The notes beneath the pieces were generated by a model. It worked only from the letters and a program-made list of their open reading frames with translations, was not told the DNA's origin and did no database searches. From assembly GCA_003008705.1 (NCBI GenBank), contig PDUO01000042.1, positions 2,057 through 66,056 of the forward strand: a DNA stretch of 64,000 nt. Reading direction: 5' to 3'. Shown here piece after piece: positions 57,626-64,000 of this stretch. A program made the translations under genes and the position numbers. Numbering within the stretch: position 1 is the first letter of the stretch; each line of letters starts with the position of its first letter. Origin of the DNA: Pezicula radicicola (lineage: Eukaryota; Ascomycota; Leotiomycetes; Helotiales; Dermateaceae).

Positions 57626-58505
57626 TTTGATGGCTTGTGAATTGATGATTGTTCAAGAAATTTATTGCGCTTTGTTTGGTGGATATAGTCCAGAGAGAGT
57701 CAGAGATCCTGACTTGTCAATGACAATAACTTTCGGTTTGTGGCAGCGTCAATCAGTTATGATTCCAAGCATGATAACAGTTCAGAAGGTGTTTTTGAAG
57801 ACCCTGGAGCCAGATATAATACCGTAGTTCAAGTTCAGATGAATTATCCTCGTAATGAACGTGATTGGTCCGATTGCGCAAGGAATGTAGCAGCTGCGTG
57901 AACAGGGATATATATTGCACTATTACCAACTTTGACGAGGGTCATGCGTCAATATTGCAGGGTTTACCGCAGAATACATATTACGGAGTATTTCCAGAAC
58001 GAAGGAAAATTCCTACAAGAAAATAATCCCATGGAATTGGTTCACCCGAAGTCTCGGCAATTACAGCACCCAACAGATATCGTGATATATCTTCGCCAAT
58101 AGCGGAAGGTGAAAAGATACTCTATGCCTTCCTCTTGCGGAGCTGATCAACATCAAACAGTGAATCAACTTCCAGCTACATTCAACGTAACAATGCGACT
58201 TCACCGCCAAGCTGTTGGATAGTATAGTAAATGATGCTTAATCCAAATATTGGTATTGGAATTTCATACTTTGTAATCTTTCTATGAGACTCAGCTCCTA
58301 GTGAAATAAAAATACTGTACAAAGCAGTAACATCAGCAGCTATTGAGCTGCATTTGATAGATGCAGCCTGACAATTACCGGTTTCATTCCAGAATTGCTA
58401 GTCCGTCCCCCAATGAAATAATGTACACAGAATTGACAGGAATACAAGCGGATACTTTGACACAAATAGCAGCATAACTGTTTTCCGCAAACTGCGGGGT
58501 TCCCG
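57626..58505. other. Intergenic spacer
   Basis: Methyltransferase promoter at the left, transporter 3' flank at the right. No gene or repeat is recognised. Confidence 0.45.
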
Positions 58506-60365
58506 TTAAACACCATGCTCACTTGGCCCCTCAAGCACATGCTCGCCCTCCTCAGAGGCGCCCAACCCAAAAGGTGTCCATTGACGAATGGTATGACCCT
58601 TCCACATTAAGATCATAAGAAAGAAGAATGAAAATATCGTGAAAAAAGCCATCATCCCGTATACCCAGCCAATTGTTACTGCTGCAATCCAGTCATTGAT
58701 ATAGAAATTGATTGATAGACCTAGAAACAATCTCATCGAGTTGACGGGAATCGTGGCTTCGATTGTATGGCTTCGGAAACACTGATAAGTGTTAGATATC
58801 ATTTTGGGATTACTGAACAGTGAATCATCATACCTCGCAGATGTAATTGACAGTCACCGGAATGCTGACAAGGGAACCAATTGTGACGAAGATCTGACCC
58901 AGAGCAAATACAGCCCAGTGAAGTTTGTGCTGGAGTGCCGCACCAACAAGTCCAAGCCCAATTGGCATTAAAATAAAGTTGGTAGGCCACAGTGCGTGAA
59001 GACGGAATTCTGGTTTCCAAACGCCACCATTTCGAGCAGCAAGCCAAAGTGGAATCCGGTCACTGAAAAACTGTCCATATACAAGGCCCACGACGACACC
59101 AATCCAATGAACAAGCGTGACTATGTGACGTGATCTGTTAGACGTGGAGACTTTGGGATATTACGAAATAAAATCTTACATGTAGCATTCTCTGTTACCG
59201 TGAATCCGTATCCACCAATCTTTTCCGGCTTTTGTAGCCAGACCGGAGTAAGAGCATTAAGGGCAACATAAAAGCCAAAACTTATAGCATCAAAACCGGC
59301 TACGAGAAGTACCACTGGTGCGCAAGCGATCTTGAATGGCATGATCCCGACCTTTGCCTATAATCTTTATTAGCACTTACAACAAGAACCAGTTTCATGT
59401 TACTTGCGGTTTCTGAAAGCGTAGTCAGTTTGACTATCTTGTTTCCAGGAAGAAATGTCCGAACTCTGTTTGTAATGAAGCTTTTTGGAGCTATCACGTT
59501 TGACTCTGGGTTTACACGATCAAAGCCCGTTTCTTCCAGGAAACAAAAGACGAGAATGGCTGTAAGACCAAGTAATGCGACAGACCACCAGTATTCAATA
59601 GGCCAGTAATGCTTCGCAGCGATATAACCAGAGAACGTTGGACCCGCCGAAGCACCAAAGTTCAAAGCTACATGTAGTACAGTAAATGCTCTACCACGTT
59701 GATGGAGGAAGACTAAGTCGACTAGGAAACGAGGACCGAGAACACTGACTACCATGCCAAAGAATCCCGCGAAGTATCGTGACATGAAGTATGCCCAATA
59801 CTGGTGCTCTCCTGTCATCAATCCTGCCCATATTTGCGATCCAAGACAGCACAGTACAGCCCAGAAAATGACGGAACTTCTGCCAAATTTGTGGGAAAGA
59901 GGGGAGTAGAAGAATCCGCCGGAAGCGAGACCTGCAGAGGATGCTGAATTCTGGTTATAGGATTAACACGATTTTGTAAAGCCTTGTACTCAGATAAATA
60001 CTTACAAAATATGTGATTTGTACAGTTGTTTTGTGGTAGAGCTTCGCCTGTTGAGCTAGGTTCAACTGACCGCAGAATGGAGCTGCATAGCCAGCAAATA
60101 GTGCGAGAGATAACACAGCGACTATAGTTCCCTTCTTTCGCAAGGGCCAGTTCTATAGGTGATTATGAATTAGTTATCTATCAAAAAAGGTCAATTATTT
60201 AGAGCAGGCACGTACCAATGGATCTTGAGGATCGTTGGATGGTCTTGGAATGAGAACAACTCCATCGTGAACCTTTTCGTTGAAGGCCGGACTCGAAGGT
60301 CCAGTACCAGATTCAGAAACAGCCACTGTGTGGTCTATAGGCGTTTCTGCCTTTGTCTGGTCCAT
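58506..60365 (-). CDS. MFS transporter (DHA1-like, drug/metabolite efflux type)
   Basis: Six exons, 60365..60216, 60152..60006, 59950..59381, 59330..59180, 59120..58834 and 58781..58506, give 526 aa. A 29-nt intron would be the obvious choice after 59381 but is too short; the acceptor at 59331 gives a workable 50-nt intron and keeps frame. About twelve membrane segments are present, with the family A-motif-like GFFYSPLSHKFGRSSV, the motif-C-like GASAGPTFSGYIA, TPVWLQKPEKIGGYGFT, and the C-terminal CFRSHTIEATIPVNSMRLFLGLSINFY typical of fungal MFS of the polyamine/multidrug group. It may export the product of the neighbouring tailoring genes (inference). Confidence 0.87.
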
Positions 60366-61704
60366 GTCGAGTTGCTTTTTAAACCTTCTGCGAAAGAAAA
60401 GCCCCCAATATCTCAGAAAAGATTGATTAAAAACAAGCACGTGTGAAAAAATGGTACAAAGGTATAGATACTGAACGAGAAGTTTGTGTGGGATGTGGCT
60501 ACATACACCCACTTACAACCTTGTTGGATTTGGGTGGTACGCAAGATTCCTGAACCAACACATATATTGTAGCAGGGGAGGAACTACGTTGAGATTAGCT
60601 TTGAAGTAGTACTATCCTCCCCCCGGTTCGAATGTTAATTTTTTAGCCGTTGCTACACTGTAAAAATTAACATTCGAACCGGGGGGAGGATAGTACCTAC
60701 CAGACATCGGACGAGTCCTGCATCATTACAGTAAGTGCTGAGTAAGTTTAACCAGCAGTTTCATAGAACCAAACGGAACTCTAGACCAGGTCTACGCTCG
60801 TGTCGATTGGGCTTCCGGAACCTGTCCCCACTCCAACATCTGCCCATTGAATGCAGGTCCGCAGTCACTGGGATTGGGATTTGGATTTTCATGTGCCACT
60901 TACATGCGTGAAGATGCATCGTGAAAAGTGACAACATGCAGCAACGGTACTGGGATGCCTCGCTTAATTTGGATAAAATGCAGTAAAAGTCTGTGCCGAC
61001 GAGTTCATGAATCGCTTAATTCATCAATCGGTTGTAGATTTAGTAAAGTATAGGGCATATAAATTATAAAGACGCTACTTAGTACATAGCAGTATATTTA
61101 AGTACCTTAAGATATGTAGACCTAATAAAGAATAATTTAATAGAACACTATATTTAGTAATAAGTAGTACTTTAAATATACCTTAAGTATATACTCTCTA
61201 AATCTCTTCTTCTTTATTTAGATATAAAAATTATAAAAGGCGTATTACTATTAATCCAGTTTTTAATTCTAGTAGCGTGTCGGCACAAGTCCAATTAGAG
61301 TAGGTATCAGGGATCTGGGATGCGATAGAACGTTCCCCGGCAAATCTCACTAGGATCAGACGGCCCGCAAACATGGCGGGCAAGCCATTATCAAAGATTG
61401 GTTTTGGGCCGGTGTCGTCGTCTGGCCAAGGAAGCTTGAAAGCACTAAGGCGTACCATTTTACCGATATTGGATCTTTTGATGAATAGATATCATCAAAT
61501 GTCAAGTCAAAACTAGACTTGGAGGACTAAGAGAGAATGATGGCCCCAAGTCAGGGTCTACGGAGTAATTTACCAAGCAAGCCCAGGCACGCCTCAATTC
61601 CGTGTGCCAAGGCGAATACTTTGTTTTTCTTCCGAAAGAACATATATGAAACAATGAAAATGCTACGATATCTCTCACTGTCTCGTACAAAATTGATGTA
61701 TGAA
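60366..61704. other. Intergenic spacer, partly AT-rich
   Basis: Contains the transporter promoter, hairpin C, and an AT-rich RIP-like patch at about 61040-61250. Short frames at 61231-61848 overlap repeat sequence and are not genes. Confidence 0.45.
60609..60696. repeat. Long hairpin C
   Basis: Arms 60609-60643 and 60662-60696 are perfect 35-bp complements (left arm begins gtactatcctccccccggtt) around an 18-nt spacer. Confidence 0.96.
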
Positions 61705-61770
61705 TACGATAATCCGAGTCTAGATTTGTACCCACTAAGATACTCTCTTTCGCTCTCGTACAAAATTGAT
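61681..61770. repeat. Short direct repeats flanking the terminal-inverted-repeat elements
   Basis: TCTCGTACAAAATTGAT occurs at about 61681-61697 and again at 61754-61770. A 33-bp string starting tacgataatccg at 61705 recurs at 62139-62171 with two changes, bracketing both elements below. Confidence 0.75.
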
Positions 61771-61926
61771 ATAATCGTAGGCGTGGCCCGCCCTCAGACC
61801 CACCCACTACACCCAGAGGTGGTAGGTCTATTTAATATGAGGGTTTGATTCTGTGTATACACGTGACCGTCATATTAAAGCGGTGAGTGGTGGATGGGTC
61901 TGAGGGGGGGCCACGCCTACGATTAT
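61771..61926. repeat. MITE-like element F, ~40-bp inverted ends
   Basis: The left end ataatcgtaggcgtggcccg... (61771-61810) and right end ...ggggccacgcctacgattat (61887-61926) are near-complementary. The interior of about 75 bp is non-coding and the size is 156 bp. Confidence 0.85.
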
Positions 61927-61929
61927 CAA

Positions 61930-62140
61930 TACCGTATCCTCTCAGACGTAAGCCCATGGTCTGACCACGGACCACATGAAGGCTTCTTGATGGGCCAAAT
62001 CTTTGTGAGTGTCGTCCAAAGAAACTCCTTTCACATCTCCTAAGCGAACGAAGATACCTTTTCACACCTGAATTTACCATCACGTGCGCCTGCGGTCAGA
62101 CCATGGATTGACATGGGCTTACGTCTGAGAGGATACGGTA
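61930..62140. repeat. MITE-like element G, inverted ends
   Basis: taccgtatcctctcagacg... (61930-61966) and ...cgtctgagaggatacggta (62094-62140) are complementary over 27 bp, then again over the inner ggtctgacc/ggtcagacc part after a 10-nt insertion. The size is 211 bp and no frame is present. Confidence 0.85.
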
Positions 62141-62171
62141 CGATAATCCGGGTCTAGATTTGTATCCACTA

Positions 62172-63061
62172 GCCATTCAGGCTTTTAAATCGATGCTCAC
62201 AAAGTGATTGGAGGGAAATCATAAAGTATATCTCGAGCAGTACACAGTACTTCCTAAGATATCTTCAAATCAGGCAATCTACACTCACGCTCAATCTGCG
62301 ATCGCTCGTTATTCTGGTAGACTAGTTTCTAAGAACACACTTAAGTGATGCAAACTAAACTAAACTCCAAAAATTCGTATCATGCATTATTCTTTGAAGG
62401 TCTCCAGAGCAATGAGTATAGTAATGTGTAGTTTCTTATGACATTTATTTTGCGATTTATTTCACCAGATGACTGTGTTGACGTACGTACGAATATGGAT
62501 CCATATATTTACCCGAGGTATCTTACCATTGACAAATGGTTTTTTGAAGGTACCATCCCAATATTATTGGACTTCGGAATGTGTAACCCGAGCTCAATTA
62601 AGAAAGGCACCATTAAGGCACATGCTGCAACCAAGAAATTTAGGAGTACTCAGCTCCTATCATCCTACTCTGTATGTGAAGGTAGAACCACAATTTATAC
62701 CGGCCCTGTGTGGTAATGCAAATTTCCGCAAGGAAAGGACTTTATCCTCCCAAAGTAATCGGACTTTTTGTCCCCTGACTGTCTTCTGTATTTCGTTCTC
62801 GTTCCATAGAACTTGTCTCCTTGTACCCTTGTAAATAGGTTACAAATGAAACGTCCACAAGTCTGAGAAAAACCAATTATTTGTACTACATGTCACGAGT
62901 CGCTAGACGAATTCTCGAAGATCTTTTCCCAACCTCGATTGTATATGGAAAAATGACTCCAACTGGCCTTCTCATTTCTTTCACAAAGGTAGAACTGTCA
63001 TAAATGTCACCACCTGGGTCAATTTGACACGTCCCCGCAAATTCCTGTTCTCAGCTTTATA
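62172..63061. other. Intergenic spacer
   Basis: Upstream region of the rhodopsin-domain gene. Overlapping plus-strand frames at 62438-62834 lack a domain and are not called. Confidence 0.4.
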
Positions 63062-64000
63062 ATGACGTGGGCTATCGACGTGCGAGCAATTCCAACTACG
63101 ACTGGACCTCCAGATATTCCCTCCGAAGTCCGTAGTCGTCGACTTTTTGCGGTCATTTCTACTTCAGTAGTTCTTGCTTTGGCAATTTTGTCATATATAT
63201 TGCGAATATGGGCTCGTAAAAGGTCTTATCAAAAGTTACAAGCGGACGACTGGTTAATGGGAATTGGTCTGTTGATAACGATAGAACCAGCAATCTGCGA
63301 ATTTTTGTGTATGTATTGTGCTCCCGAGAGAACGAAGTAATATACTGACGAATAAATCTTCAAAGTATTGAACAATGGCCTTGGACATCATATATGGAAC
63401 GTCTCAAAGAGTGAAAGGCTCAATTTCCTCAAGGTACTATTACAGAGCTTTGCATACACATAACGTATCTACTACACCATAACTGACCATTCGAAGATAA
63501 CATTTGCGCTTCAAAGAGCAAACCAACCAGCTCTAGTATGCATCAAAACCTCTATTCTGCTTTTCTACATGCGGCTCTTCCCAGTCCGAACCTTTACATA
63601 TTTCGCTTGGGCCAATATGGCATATACCATAGCATGGGGTATTGCTTCGTGGTTCGTAAACCTGACAGTATGTCAACCGATTGCCTACTACTACGATAAA
63701 AGTATCCAAGGTGGCGTATGCAAAAATCAATCAGTCAGCGGTGTTGCAAATGGTGCATTATCACTCCTTGGAGACGTTTCAATCCTGGCATTGCCGATTC
63801 CAATGATCTGGAAACTCCATATCAACAAACGGCGGAAAATCGCTTTGTGTGGAATATTTTTGCTTGGTGGATTGTGAGTCCTTCCCTTCCCCTATTATAC
63901 CACAATTGAAAACTAAGTAACTGTTTTCTCATAGTGTCTGTGTAACAAGCGCCATTCGAATAGTATACATTGCGAATTTCGTACCCACCGATGGTACATA
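63062..64000 (+). CDS. Rhodopsin-domain integral membrane protein (partial, 3' end outside window)
   Basis: Exons 63062..63308, 63366..63433, 63497..63873 and 63935..>64000 join in frame (phases 1, 0, 2). Membrane segments include LFAVISTSVVLALAILSYILRIW, then QADDWLMGIGLLI. NGLGHHIW, ALVCIKTSILLFYMRLFP, WFVNLTVCQPIAYYYD and NGALSLLGDVSILALPIPMIWKL follow. This is the SAT4/rhodopsin-domain family, abundant in Pezizomycotina and including Pth11-like receptors without CFEM. About 250 residues are present; the C-terminal region is missing because the window ends. The role is unknown, with sensing or metabolite-linked membrane function as possibilities. Confidence 0.85.

Noticed and set aside
61502..61848. 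100-codon frames on both strands
   Set aside because: They run into the inverted-repeat element and lack protein-like features.
1..64000. CRISPR arrays, bacterial operons, phage or plasmid origins
   Set aside because: The window is eukaryotic nuclear DNA with spliced genes; no such structure is present.

Overview
This window is nuclear DNA from a filamentous ascomycete (Pezizomycotina), probably a leotiomycete-type genome; that placement is inference. The evidence is short spliceosomal introns (about 45-200 nt, GTRNGT donors, CTAAC-like branch sites), many Zn2Cys6 regulators, MFS transporters, a rhodopsin-domain membrane protein and an F-box protein. There is also a stretch of extreme AT-richness almost free of CpA, TpG and CpG, the footprint of repeat-induced point mutation (RIP). 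I reconstructed exon joins by hand; each cumulative frame was checked and closes exactly.

Layout. 1-4.7 kb: RIP-destroyed retroelements, a Gypsy relic on the minus strand and a Copia relic on the plus strand. 5-20 kb: RING-H2 membrane protein, a T5orf172/GIY-YIG protein, a very long repeat-rich coiled-coil protein with a (KE)n tract, LSM7, and a C6 protein with an internal zinc cluster. 20-31 kb: secreted BBE-like FAD oxidase, F-box protein, siderophore-iron type MFS carrier, and a membrane-anchored S33 tripeptidyl-peptidase-like hydrolase. 31-45.5 kb: two C6 regulators, a secreted protein built of Lys-Lys-delimited repeats, a DJ-1/Hsp31-like pseudogene, a zinc-free MDR reductase, a GFA-domain protein and a cytosolic-type glutamyl-tRNA synthetase. 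46.7-52 kb: a DUF3328 (UstYa-like) pseudogene, an S9 prolyl-oligopeptidase-like enzyme and a small macro-domain protein. 52-60.4 kb: NmrA/isoflavone-reductase-like enzyme, AflR-type C6 regulator, AusD-type methyltransferase and an MFS transporter, which looks like the tailoring, regulation and export part of a secondary-metabolite locus without a core enzyme here. 60.4-64 kb: repeat-rich spacer and a truncated rhodopsin-domain gene.

The most unusual material is: (i) the secreted repeat protein at 33730-34744, cut into short segments by KK pairs, with a decayed UstYa-like gene 12 kb away; (ii) three unrelated long hairpins with the same architecture (33.4, 40.8 and 60.6 kb), plus three elements with 37-44 bp terminal inverted repeats; (iii) a degenerate ~18-bp repeat present at three separate sites; (iv) two pseudogenes broken mainly by in-frame stops, several where the family has Trp.
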